Notes: generated by a model not told the origin, from the sequence alone. DNA of 64,000 nt from Odiellus spinosus (GCA_963920705.1 OY987226.1:33159686-33223685); one strand, 5' to 3'; shown: positions 45,290 to 60,200, counted from the stretch's first letter. A program made the numbers and translations.

Positions 45290-48200
45290 ATGGCTAATGT
45301 CGAAGAAAGCCAGAAATCGGAGTCGGACGTTGGGACTTCGGGTTATATCGTGTACCGGGAAAGATGGCTCGTCGTCGGAGTCGTCGCTCTTTTGAATATC
45401 ACCAACGCTATCGTAAGTGTATCCTTAAAAAGACTAGCTACGAGAAAAAATGGAAAAAAAATCCAAGGGGTGCTCCTTGGAAAATAATCGAAAAAAATCG
45501 AAAAAAGTCCAAGGGGTACCGCTTAGAAAAAATCGAATAAAAATAAAAATTTTTACCAAGTTTTACCCCTTGTAAAAAATCGGAAAAAATACAAGGGGTA
45601 CTCCTTGTAAAAAAAAAAATCGAAAAAAAAAATGTTTTACAAGGAGTACCCCTTGTAAAAAATCGATAAAAAAATTTACAAGGGGTACCCCTTGTAAAAA
45701 ATTCAATTTTGTTTTCGATTTTTTACAAGGGGTACCCCTTGTAAATAATCGAAAACAAAATTAATTATTTACAAGGGGTACCCCTTGTATAAAATTCATT
45801 TTCTTGCGAAAAATTTGATATTATTTATTTTACAGGGGGTGTATTTGATATTATTTATTTTACAGGGGGTGTATTTGATATTATTTATTTTACAGGGGGT
45901 GTATTTGATATTATTTATTTTACAGGGGGTGTATTTGATATTATTTATTTTACAGGGGGTGTATTTGATATTATTTATTTTACAGGGGGTGTATTTGATA
46001 TTATTTATTTTACAGGGGGTGTATTTGATATTATTTATTTTACAGGGGGTGTATTTGATATTATTTATTTTTCAGGGGGTGTAATTTTTTTCTTTTTACA
46101 AGGGGTACCCCTTGTCAAAAATCTGATATTATTTATTTTACAGGGGGTGTAATTGATATTATTTATTTTACAGGGGGTGTAATATTTTTTTTACAAGGAG
46201 TACCAATTGTCAAAAATTTGATATTATTTATTTTACAGGGGGTGTATTTGATATTATTTATTTTACAGGGGGTGTATTTGATATTATTTATTTTACAGGG
46301 GGTGTATTTGATATTATTTATTTTACAGGGGGTGTAATATTTTTTTTACAAGAGGTACCCCTTGTCAAAAATTAGATATTATTTATTTTACAGGGGGTGT
46401 AATTGATGTTATTTATTTTACAGGGGGTGTATATTTTTTACAAGGGGTACCCCTTGTCAAAAATTTGATATTATTTATTTTACAGGGGTGTAATATTTTT
46501 TTTAAAAGGGGTACCCCTTGTCAAAAATTTGATATTATTTATTTTACAGGGGGTGTATTTGATATTATTTATTTTACAGGGGGTGTAATATTTTTTTTCT
46601 TTTTACAAGGGGTACCCCTTGTCAAAAATTTGATATTATTTATTTTACAGGGGGTGTAATATTTTTTTTTCTTTTTACAAGGGGTATCCCTTGTCAAAAA
46701 TTTGATATTATTTATTTTACAGGGGGTGTAATATTTTTTTTTTTACAAGGGGTCCCAATTGTCAAAAATTTGATATTATTTATTTTACAGGGGGTGTAAT
46801 ATTTTTTTTACAGGGGGTACCCCTTGTCAAAAATTTGATATCATTTATTTTACAGGGGGTGTATTTGATATTTTTTATTTTACAGGGGGTGTAATATTTT
46901 TTTTTACAAGGGGTACCCCTTGTCAAAAATTTGATATTATTTATTTTACAGGGGGTGTAATATTTTTTTTTTTTTTACAATTGGTACCAATTGTCAAAAA
47001 TTTGATATTATTTATTTTAAAGGGGGTGTATTTGATATTATTTATTTTACAGGGGGTGTATTTGATATTATTTATTTTAAAGGGGGTGTATTTGATATTA
47101 TTTATTTTACAGGGGGTGTAATATTTTTTTTCTTTTTACAAGGGGTACCCCTTGTCAAAAATTTGATATTATTTATTTTTCAGGGGGTGAAATATTTTTT
47201 TATACAAGTGGTACCTCTTGTCAAAAATTTGATATTATTTATTTTACAGGGGGTGTAATTGATATTATTTATTTTACATGGGGTGTAATTGATATTATTT
47301 ATTTTACAGGGGGTGTAATATTTTTTTTACAATTGGTACCAATTGTAAAAATTTGATATTATTTATTTTAAAGGGGGTGTATTTGATATTATTTATTTTA
47401 CAGGGGTGTAATATTTTTTTTAAAAGGGGTACCCCTTGTCAAAAATTTGATATTATTTATTTTACAGGGGGTGTATTTGATATTATTTATTTTACAGGGG
47501 GTGTATTTGATATTATTTATTTTACAGGGGGTGTAATATTTTTTTTCTTTTTACAAGGGGTACCCCTTGTCAAAAATTTGATATTATTTATTTTACAGGG
47601 GGTGTAATATTTTTTTTTTTTTTTACAATTGGTACCAATTGTCAAAAATTTGATATTATTTATTTTAAAGGGGGTGTATTTGATATTATTTATTTTACAG
47701 GGGGTGTATTTGATATTATTTATTTTAAAGGGGGTGTATTTGATATTATTTATTTTACAGGGGGTGTAATATTTTTTTTCTTTTTACAAGGGGTACCCCT
47801 TGTCAAAAATTTGATATTATTTATTTTTCAGGGGGTGAAATATTTTTTTATACAAGTGGTACCTCTTGTCAAAAATTTGATATTATTTATTTTACAGGGG
47901 GTGTAATTGATATTATTTATTTTACATGGGGTGTAATTGATATTATTTATTTTACAGGGTGTGTAATATTTTTTTTACAATTGGTACCAATTGTAAAAAT
48001 TTGATATTATTTATTTTAAAGGGGGTGTATTTGATATTATTTATTTTACAGGGGTGTAATATTTTTTTTTTGTTATGTCCTGGTATCACGTTTCTTGGCC
48101 CATGCTTGAAGAGAGGAGAGATTAAATACCTAAAAAACTCTAAAACGACCGAGAAACGGAACCAGAATTAGAACTCTCTAAATATTGAGACTCGAAGCTA

Positions 48201-51200
48201 ACAGGCGATAATGCTTAAAGACTCGTAGAGTACCATTTATCAAGGTACCCTTGTAAATAAAAATCGAAAAAGAAAATGAATTTTTTACAAGGAGTGTATT
48301 TGATATTATTTATTTTACAGGGGGTTTATAATTTGATATTATTTATTTTACAGGGGGTGTAATATATATATATATTTTACAAGGGGTACCCCTTGTCAAA
48401 AATTTGATATTATTTATTTTACAGGGGGTGTATTTGATATTATTTATTTTACAGGGGGTGTATTTGATATTATTTATTTTACAGGGGTGTAATATTTTTT
48501 TCTTTTTACAAGGGGTACCCCTTGTCAAAAATTTGATATTATTTATTTTACAGGGGTGTAATATTTTTTTCTTTTTACAAGGGGTACCCCTTGTCAAAAA
48601 TTTGATATTATTTATTTTACAGGGGGTGTAATATTTTTTTTATACAAGTGGTACCCCTTGTCAAAAATTTTATATTATTTATTTTACAGGGGGTGTAATT
48701 GATATTATTTATTTTACAGGGGGTGTAATTGATATTATTTATTTTACAGGGGGTGTATTTGATATTATTTATTTTACAGGGGGTGTATTTGATATTATTT
48801 ATTTTACAGGGGGTGTATTTGATATTATTTATTTTACAGGGGGTGTATTTGATATTATTTATTTTGCAGGGGGTGTATTTGATATTAATTATTTTACAGG
48901 GGGTGTATTTGATATTATTTATTTTACAGGGGGTGTATTTGATATTATTTATTTTACAGGGGGTGTAATTGATATTATTTATTTTACAGGGGGTGTAATA
49001 TTTTTTTTTACAAGGAGTACCAATTGTCAAAATTTGATATTATTTATTTTACAGGGGGTGTAATTGATATTATTTATTTTACAGGGGGTGTATTTGATAT
49101 TATTTATTTTACAGGGGGTGTAATATTTTTTTTTACAAGAGGTACCCCTTGTCAAAAATTAGATATTATTTATTTTACAGGGGGTGTAATTGATGTTATT
49201 TATTTTACAGGGGGTGTATATTTTTTTACAAGGGGTACCCCTTGTCAAAAATTTGATATTATTTATTTTAGAGGGGTGTAATATTTTTTTTAAAAGGGGT
49301 ACCCCTTCAAAAATTTGATATTATTTATTTTACAGGGGGTGTATTTGATATTATTTATTTTACAGGGGGTGTAATATTTTTTTTCTTTTTACAAGGGGTA
49401 CCCCTTGTCAAAAATTTGATATCATTTATTTTACAGGGGGTGTAATATTTTTTTCTTTTTACAAGGGGTACCCCTTGTTAAAAATTTGATATTATTTATT
49501 TTACAGGGGGTGTAATATTTTTTTTTTACAAGGGGTACAAATTGTCAAAAATTTGATATTATTTATTTTACAGAGGGTGTATTTAATATTATTTATTTTA
49601 CAGGGGGTGTAATATTTTTTTTTACAAGGGGTACCCCTTGTCAAAAATTTGATATTATTTATTTTACAGGGGGTGTAATATTTTTTTTTTTTTTTTACAA
49701 TTGGTACCAATTGTCAAAAATTTGATATTATTTATTTTAAAGGGGGTGTATTTGATATTATTTATTTTACAGGGGGTGTAATATTTTTTTTTCTTTTTAC
49801 AAGGGGTACCCCTTGTCAAAAATTTGATATTATTTATTTTTCAGGGGGTGTAATATTTTTTTATACAAGTGGTACCCCTTGTCAAAAATTTGATATTATT
49901 TATTTTACAGGGGGTGTAATTGATATTATTTATTTTACAGGGGGTGTAATATTTTTTTTTACAATTGGTACCAATTGTAAAAATTTGATATTATTTATTT
50001 TACAGGGGTGTAATATTTTTTTTTAAAAGGGGTACCCCTTGTCAAAAATTTGATATTATTTATTTTACAGGGGGTGTATTTGATATTATTTATTTTACAG
50101 GGGGTGTATTTGATATTATTTATTTTACAGGGGGTGTATTTGATATTATTTATTTTACAGGGGGTGTATTTGATATTATTTATTTTACAGGGGGTGTAAT
50201 ATTTTTTTCTTTTTACAAGGGGTACCCCTTGTCAAAAATTTGATATTATTTATTTTACAGGGGGTGTAATATTTTTTTTTACAAGGGGTACCAATTGTCA
50301 AAAATTTGATATTATTTATTTTACAGGGGGTGTATTTAATATTATTTATTTTACAGGGGGTGTAATATTTTTTTTACAGGGGGTACCCCTTGTCAAAAAT
50401 TTGATATCATTTATTTTACAGGGGGTGTATTTGATATTTTTTATTTTATAGGGGGTGTAATATTTTTTTTTACAAGGGGTACCCCTTGTCAAAAATTTGA
50501 TATTATTTATTTTACAGGGGGTGTAATTGATATTATTTATTTTACAGGGGGTGTAATTTTTTTTTTTTACAATTGGTACCAATTGTCAAAAATTTGATAT
50601 TATTTATTTTAAAGGGGGTGTTTTTGATATTATTTATTTTACAGGGGGTGTATTTGATATTATTTATTTTAAAGGGGGTGTATTTGATATTATTTATTTT
50701 TCAGGGGGTGTAATATTTTTTTTTTTCTTTTTACAAGGGGTACCCCTTGTCAAAAATTTGATATTATTTATTTTTCAGGGGGTGTAATATTTTTTTTATA
50801 CAAGTGGTACCCCTTGTCAAAAATTTTATATTATTTATTTTACAGGGGGTGTAATTGATATTATTTATTTTACAGGGGGTGTAATTGATATTATTTATTT
50901 TACAGGGGGTGTAATATTTTTTTTTACAATTGGTACCTATTGTAAAAATTTGATATTATTTATTTTAAAGGGGGTGTATTTGATATTATTTATATTACAG
51001 GGGGTGTATTTGATATTATTTATTTTAAAGGGGGTGTATTTGATATTATTTATTTTACAGGGGGTGGATTTAATATTATTTATTTTACAGGGGGTGTAAT
51101 ATTTTTTTTACAGGGGGTACCCCTTGTCAAAAATTTGATATCATTTATTTTACAGGGGGTGTATTTGATATTTTTTATTTTATAGGGAGTGTAATATTTT

Positions 51201-54200
51201 TTTTTACAAGGGGTACCCCTTGTCAAAAATTTGATATTATTTATTTTACAGGGGGTGTAATTGATATTATTTATTTTACAGGGGGTGTAATTTTTTTTTT
51301 TTTACAATTGGTACCAATTGTCAAAAATTTGATATTATTTATTTTAAAGGGGGTGTTTTTGATATTATTTATTTTAAAGGGGGTGTATTTGATATTATTT
51401 ATTTTTCAGGGGGTGTAATATTTTTTTTTATACAAGTGGTACCCCTTGTCAAAAATTTGATATTATTTATTTTACAGGGGGTGTAATTGATATTATTTAT
51501 TTTACGGGGGTGTAATTGATATTATTTATTTTACAGGGGGTGTAATATTTTTTTTTACAATTGGTACCAATTGTAAAAATTTGATATTATTTATTTTAAA
51601 GGGGGTGTATTTGATATTATTTATTTTACAGGGGGTGTATTTGATATTATTTATTTTAAAGGGGGTGTATTTGATATTATTTATTTTACAGGGGTTGTAA
51701 TATTTTTTTTTCTTTTTACAAGGGGTACCCCTTGTCAAAAATTTGATATTATTTATTTTACAGGGGGTGTAATATTTTTTTTTTACAAGGGGTACCAATT
51801 GTCAAAAATTTGATATTATTTATTTTACAGGGGGTGTATTTAATATTATTTATTTTACAGGGGGTGTAATATTTTTTTTACAGGGGGTACCCCTTGTCAA
51901 AAATTTGATATCATTTATTTTACAGGGGGTGTATTTGATATTTTTTATTTTATAGGGGGTGTAATATTTTTTTTTACAAGGGGTACCCCTTGTCAAAAAT
52001 TTGATATTATTTATTTTACAGGGGGTGTAATTGATATTATTTATTTTACAGGGGGTGTAATTGATATTATTTATTTTAAAGGGGGTGTATTTGATATTAT
52101 TTATTTTTCAGGGGGTGTAATATTTTTTTTTCTTTTTACAAGGGGTACCCCTTGTCAAAAATTTGATATTATTTATTTTTCAGGGGGTGTAATATTTTTT
52201 TTATACAAGTGGTACCCCTTGTCAAAAATTTTATATTATTTATTTTACAGGGGGTGTAATTGATATTATTTATTTTACAGGGGGTGTAATTGATATTATT
52301 TATTTTACAGGGGGTGTAATATTTTTTTTTACAATTGGTACCAATTGTAAAAATTTGATATTATTTATTTTAAAGGGGGTGTATTTGATATTATTTATAT
52401 TACAGGGGGTGTATTTGATATTATTTATTTTAAAGGGGGTGTATTTGATATTATTTATTTTACAGGGGGTGGATTTAATATTATTTATTTTACAGGGGGT
52501 GTAATATTTTTTTTACAGGGGGTACCCCTTGTCAAAAATTTGATATCATTTATTTTACAGGGGGTGTATTTGATATTTTTTATTTTATAGGGAGTGTAAT
52601 ATTTTTTTTTACAAGGGGTACCCCTTGTCAAAAATTTGATATTATTTATTTTACAGGGGGTGTAATTGATATTATTTATTTTACAGGGGGTGTAATTTTT
52701 TTTTTTTTACAATTGGTACCAATTGTCAAAAATTTGATATTATTTATTTTAAAGGGGGTGTTTTTGATATTATTTATTTTAAAGGGGGTGTATTTGATAT
52801 TATTTATTTTTCAGGGGGTGTAATATTTTTTTTTATACAAGTGGTACCCCTTGTCAAAAATTTGATATTATTTATTTTACAGGGGGTGTAATTGATATTA
52901 TTTATTTTACGGGGGTGTAATTGATATTATTTATTTTACAGGGGGTGTAATATTTTTTTTTACAATTGGTACCAATTGTAAAAATTTGATATTATTTATT
53001 TTAAAGGGGGTGTATTTGATATTATTTATTTTACAGGGGGTGTATTTGATATTATTTATTTTAAAGGGGGTGTATTTGATATTATTTATTTTACAGGGGT
53101 TGTAATATTTTTTTTTCTTTTTACAAGGGGTACCCCTTGTCAAAAATTTGTTATTATTTATTTTTCAGGGGGTGTAATATTTTTTTATACAAGGGGTACC
53201 CCTTGTCAAAAATTTGATATTATTTATTTTACAGGGGGTGTATTTGATATTATTTATTTTACAGGGGGTGTATTTGATATTATTTATTTTTCAGGGGGTG
53301 TAATATTTTTTTTACAAGGGGTACCCTTTGTCAAAAATTTGATATTATTTATTTTAAAGGGGTTGTATATGATATTATGTATTTTACAGGGGGTGTAATA
53401 TTTTTTTAAAGGGCTACCCCTTGTCAAAAATTTGATATTATTTATTTTACAGGGGGTGTATTTGATATTATTTATTTTACAGGGGGTGTAATATTTTTTT
53501 TACAAGGGGTACCCTTTGTCAAAAATTTGATATTATTTATTTTAAAGGGGGTGTATATGATATTATTTATTTTACAGGGGGTGTAATATTTTTTTAAAGG
53601 GCTACCCTTTGTCAAAAATTTGATATTATTTATTTTACAGGGGGTGTATTTGATATTATTTATTTTACAGGGGGTGTAATATTTTTTTTACAAGGGGTAC
53701 CCTTTGTCAAAAATTTGATATTATTTATTTTAAAGGGGGTGTATATGATATTATTTATTTTACAGGGGGTGTAATATTTTTTTAAAGGGCTACCCCTTGT
53801 CAAAAATTTGATATTATTTATTTTACAGGGGGTGTATTTGATATTATTTATTTTACAGGGGTGTAAAATTTTTTTTAAAGGGTGCCCCTTGTCAAAAAAT
53901 TATATTATTTATTTTACAGGGGGTGTATTTGATATTATTTATTTTACAGGGGATGTATTTGATATTATTTATTTTACAGGGGATGTATTTGATATTATTT
54001 ATTTTACAGGGGGTGTAATATATATATATATATTTACACGGGTTACCCCTTGTCAAAAATTTTATATTATTTATTTTACAGGGGGTGTATTTGATATTAT
54101 TTATTTTACAGGGGGTGTTATATTTTTTTTTTTTTACAAGGGGTACCCCTTGTCAAAAATTTGATATTATTTATTTTACAGGGGTGTAATATATTTTTAC

Positions 54201-57200
54201 AAGGGGTACCCCTTGTCAAAAATTTGACATTAATTATTTTACAGGGGGTGTTATATTTTTTTTACAAGGGGTACCCCTTGTCAAAAATTTGATATTATTT
54301 ATTTTACAGGGGGTATAATTGATATTATTTATTTTACAGGGGGTGTATTTTTTTACAAGTTGTACCGCTTGTCAAAAATTTGATATTATTTATTTTACAG
54401 GGGTGTAATATTTTTTTTTACAAGCGGTGCCCCTTGTAAAAAATTTGATATTATTTATTTTACAGGGGGTAAAAATTGAAATTTGTTTATCGATTTTTTT
54501 ACAAAAAAAATATTATTAAAAATTAAATATATTATTTTTTGTAAAAAAATATTACGCCAACTGTTAAATAAATAATATCAAATACACCCCCTGTAAAATA
54601 AATAATATAAAATTTTTGAAAAGGGGTACCCCTTGTAGAAAAATATATTACACCCCTTGTAAAATAAATAATATCAAATTATACACCCCCTGTAAAATAA
54701 ATAATATCAAATTTTTGACAAGGTGTACCCCTTGTAAAAAATATATATATTACACCCCCTGTAAAATAAATAATATCAAATTATAAACCCCTTGTAAAAT
54801 AAATAATATCAAATTATAAACCCCTTGTAAAATAAATAATATCAAATTTTTTACAAGGGGTACCCCCTGTAAAATAAATAATATCAAATTATAAACCCCT
54901 TGTAAAATAAATAATATCAAATTTTTTACAAGGGGTACCCCCTGTAAAATAAATAATATCAAATACACTCCCTGTAAAATAAATAATATCAAATACAACC
55001 CCTGTAAAATAAATAATATCAAATACAACCCCTCTAAAATAAATAATATCAAATACACCCCCTGTAAAATAAATAATATCAAATTTTTGACAAGGGGTAC
55101 CCCTTGAAAAAAAAATATTACACCCCCTGTAAAATAATATCAAATACACCCCCTGTAAAATAATATCAAATACACCCCTGTAAAAAAAATATATTACACC
55201 CCCTGTAAAATAAATAATATCAAATACACCCCCTGTAAAATAAATAATATCAAATTTTTGAAAAGGGGTACCCCTTGTAGAAAAATATATTACACCCCTT
55301 GTAAAATAAATAATATCAAATTATAAACCCCTGTAAAATTAATAATATCAAATTTTTGACAAGGGGTACCCCCTGTAAATAAATAATATCAAATACACTC
55401 CCTGTAAAATAAATAATATCAAATACAACCCCTGTAAAATAAATAATAACAAATACACCCCCTGTAAAATAAATAATATCAAATACACCTACTGTAAAAT
55501 AAATAATATCAAATTTTTGACAAGGTGTACCCCTTGTAAAAAAAAATATTACACCACCTGTAATATAAATAATATCAAATACACCCCCTGAAAGATAAAT
55601 AATATCAAATTTTTGACAAGGGGTACCCCTTGTAAAAAATATATATATTACACCCCCTGTAAAATAAATAATATCAAATTATAAACCCCCTGTAAAATAA
55701 ATAATATCAAATTTTTGACAAGGGGTACCCCTTGAATAAAAAAAAATATTACACCCCCTGTAAAATAATATCAAATACACCCCTGTAAAAAAATATATTA
55801 CACCCCCTGTAAAATAAATAATATCAAATACACCCCCTGTAAAATAAATAATATCAAATTTTTGAAAAGGGGTACCCCTTGTAGAAAAATATATTCCACC
55901 CGTTGTAAAATAAATAATATCAAATTATACACCCCCTGTAAAATAAATAATATCAAATTTTTGACAAGGTGTACCCCTTGTAAAAAAAATATTACACCAC
56001 CTGTAAAATAAATAATATCAAATACACCCCCTGTAAGATAAATAATATCAAATTTTTGACAAGGGGTACCCCCTGTAAAAAATATATATATTACACCCCC
56101 TGTAAAATAAATAATATCAAATTTTTGACAAGGGGTACCCCCTGTAAAATATATATATATTACACCCCCTGTAAAATAAATAATATCAAATTATAAACCC
56201 CCTGTAAAATTAATAATATCAAATTTTTGACAAGGGGTACCCCCTGTAAAATAAATAATATCAAATACACTCCCTGTAAAATAAATAATATCAAATACAA
56301 CCCCTGTAAAATAAATAATATCAAATACACCCCCTGTAAAATAAATAATATCAAATACACCCCCTGTAAAATAAATAATATCAAATTTTTGACAAGGGGT
56401 ACCCCTTGAAAAAAAAAAAATATTACACCCCCTGTAATATAAATAATATCAAATACACCCCCTGTAAGATAAATAATATCAAATTTTTGACAAGGGGTAC
56501 CCCTTGTAAAAAATATATATATTACACCCCCTGTAAAATAAATAATATCAAATTATAAACCCCCTGTAAAATAAATAATATCAAATTTTTGACAAGGGGT
56601 ACCCCTTGAATAAAAAAAAATATTACACCCCCTGTAAAATAATATCAAATACACCCCTGTAAAAAAATATATTACACCCCCTGTAAAATAAATAATATCA
56701 AATACACCCCCTGTAAAATAAATAATATCAAATTTTTGAAAAGGGGTACCCCTTGTAGAAAAATATATTCCACCCGTTGTAAAATAAATAATATCAAATT
56801 ATACACCCCCTGTAAAATAAATAATATCAAATTTTTGACAAGGTGTACCCCTTGTAAAAAAAATATTACACCACCTGTAAAATAAATAATATCAAATACA
56901 CCCCCTGTAAGATAAATAATATCAAATTTTTGACAAGGGGTACCCCCTGTAAAAAATATATATATTACACCCCCTGTAAAATAAATAATATCAAATTTTT
57001 GACAAGGGGTACCCCCTGTAAAATATATATATATTACACCCCCTGTAAAATAAATAATATCAAATTATAAATCCCCTGTAAAATTAATAATATCAAATTT
57101 TTGACAAGGGGTACCCCCTGTAAAATAAATAATATCAAATACACTCCCTGTAAAATAAATAATATCAAATACAACCCCTGTAAAATAAATAATATCAAAT

Positions 57201-60200
57201 ACACCCCCTGTAAAATAAATAATATCAAATACACCCCCTGTAAAATAAATAATATCAAATTTTTGACAAGGGGTACCCCTTGAAAAAAAAAAAAAAAAAT
57301 ATTACACCCCCTGTAAAATAATATCAAATACACCCCCTGTAAAATAATATCAAATACACCCCTGTAAAAAAAATATATTACACCCCCTGTAAAATAAATA
57401 ATATCAAATACACCCCCTGTAAAATAAATAATATTAAATTTTTGAAAAGGGGTACCCCTTGTAGAAAAATATATTACACCCCTTGTAAAATAAATAATAT
57501 CAAATTATAAACCCCTGTAAAATTAATAATATCAAATTTTTGACAAGGGGTACCCCCTGTAAAATAAATAATATCAAATACACTCCCTGTAAAATAAATA
57601 ATATCAAATACAACCCCTGTAAAATAAATAATAACAAATACACCCCCTGTAAAATAAATAATATCAAATACACCCCCTGTAAAATAAATAATATCAAATT
57701 TTTGACAAGGGGTACCCCTTGAAAAAAAAAAATATTACACCCCCTGTAAAATAATATCAAATACACCCCCTGTAAAAAAAATATATTACACCCCCTGTAA
57801 AATAAATAATATCAAATACACCCCCCGTAAAATAAATAATATCAAATTTTTGACAAGGGGTACACCCTGTAAAATAAATAATATCAAATTTTTGAGAAGG
57901 GGTACCCCCTGTAAAATAAATAATATCAAATTTTTGAGAAGGGGTACCCCCTGTAAAATAAATAATATCAAATACAACCCCTGTAAAATAAATAATATCA
58001 AATACATCCCCTGTAAAATAAATAATATCAAATACACCCCCTGTAAAATAAATAATATCAAATTTTTGACAAGGGGTACCCCTTGAAAAAAAAAAATTAT
58101 TACACCCCCTGTAAAATAATATCAAATACACCCCCTGTAAAATAATATCAAATACACCCCCTGTAAAATAATATCAAATACACCCCTTGTAAAATAATAT
58201 CAAATACACCCCCTGTAAAATAATATCAAATACACCCCCTGTAAAATAATATCAAATACACCCCCTGTAAAATAATATCAAATACACCCCCTGTAAAATA
58301 ATATCAAATACACCCCCTGTAAAATAATATCAAATACACCCCCTGTAAAATAATATCAAATACACCCCCTGTAAAATAATATCAAATACACCCCCTGTAA
58401 AATAATATCAAATACACCCCCTGTAAAATAATATCAAATACACCCCCTGTAAAATAATATCAAATACACCCCCTGTAAAATAAATAATATCAAATTTCTT
58501 TCAAGGGGTACCCCTTGCAAAAAAAAATATTACACCTACTGTAAAATAAATAATATCAAATACACCCCCTGTAAAATAAATAATATCAAATTTTTGACGA
58601 GGGTACCCCTTGTAAAAAAAAATTATTACACCCCCTGTAAAATAAATAATATCAAATACATCCCCTGTTAAATAAATAATATCAAATTTTTGACAAGGGG
58701 TACCCCTTGTAAAAAAAAAATATATTACACCCCTTGTAAAATAAATAATATCAAATACACCCCCTGTAAAATAAATAATATCAAATTTTTGACAAGGGGT
58801 ACCCCTTGTAAAATATATATATATATTACACCCCCTGTAAAATAAATAATATCAAATTATAAACCCCCTGTAAAATAAATAATATCAAATACACTCCTTG
58901 TAAAAAATTCATTTTCTTTTTCGATTTTTATTTACAAGGGTACCTTGATAAATGGTACTCTACGAGTCTTTAAGCATTATCGCCTGTTAGCTTCGAGTCT
59001 CAATATTTAGAGAGTTCTAATTCTGGTTCCGTTTCTCGGTCGTTTTAGAGTTTTTTAGGTATTTAATCTCTCCTCTCTTCAAGCATGGGCCAAGAAACGT
59101 GATACCAGGACATAACAGCCGCAGCTTCGTACGTACAAACTCAGTCACTAGTTCTAACGGGCGACACTCGTCAAGGAGAATCAGAGAAGGAGAGGAAATG
59201 TGGGGACGGCGCGGTTCCTACTGCGTCGGCCTAAACTCCCACTCTGGGAGAACGGGGGTAGAGACGTTTCGTGGTAAAATGTTGTCGCGTGGGTAAAACG
59301 AATCCTTTATGAGACGCGCTAGCTAGCGACCACGTGACAACAGTTTACCTCGAGAATTTCCTATCCCCCCTTTCCACCCGAGTGGGAGGTTGGCTCTTCT
59401 CTCTCTAACTCAACGCAGCCCCACATTTCCTCTCCTTCTCTGATCCTCCTTGCACTCGTGATGGGGGTGAAATGGTAGGGGGAGGGAAGAAAATTGGGTA
59501 CAAAAATCTGACGGAATTTCCGTTTTTTGCAGACGACGGTTTAAAATTTATAAAAAATATACCCTATCACGTGACCTTTATATTTGTACCTAAAGTGACG
59601 TAGTTCCGAAATTTCGTGCTTTTGTCAAAAGGGGGCGATAGTTGACGCGTGTTACAGATATGGGGAAAGGTTTTTTAGAAAAGTCATGTCCTGGTATCAC
59701 GTTTCTTGGCCCATGCTTCAAGCAAAAGCAACGTGTCTGTATTAACGTCCAGAAGAACAAACCAAATACGCCTAAATAATTACTAAAGTTATGATGTAAA
59801 ATTATTTTTTAGCCCAAAAAAAACAATTGAAAACGCGCCTCAGTATAGTAGAAGCGTGATTTACGCGTGGAATTATCAGTGTGATAATTTTCAATTTTTG
59901 AGGAGAAAAAGTGGTTAGTGTAGTTTTGTTTATCATCTTTTTCAGAGCCACGTTTTCTACTTGGGATTTGAAGAGTACAATTTTTTAAAAAGGGTACGAA
60001 TAAATTTTAATTTTCTAGTTGTGGCTGTCTTACGCGCCTATCGCCAACACGGCGTCAAAATATTACGGAGTGGAGGAGAAGAATATCAATTGGTTGGCGT
60101 TGGTGTTTCCCATCTCGACCGTCGCCTCGGGACTGTTAGCAGTTCGGCTCGTCGACAAACGCGGATTAGCCTACGCGGTAAGTTATTTACATTCGACAAG

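Larger units (their letters stand above)
45413..60018 (+). other. Intron 1 of the SLC49A3-like gene (14.6 kb), mostly satellite in an inverted arrangement
   Basis: Donor ATC/GTAAGT at 45413, acceptor TTTTCTAG ending at 60018. Contents in order: degenerate palindromes (45420-45800), plus-oriented 30-bp array with a unique insert at 48070-48290, turn-around near 54480-54560, minus-oriented array to 58890, unique flank, then a 640-bp inverted-repeat element. Only about 300 bp next to the acceptor look ordinary. Confidence 0.9.

Noticed and set aside
45785..58131. Long open frames reading a 10-residue repeat (GVYLILFILQ on one strand, YTPCKINNIK on the other)
   Set aside because: The 30-bp unit is a multiple of three, so frames stay open by arithmetic. 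They are cut by every length variant, lack start context and lie in an intron. Not genes.
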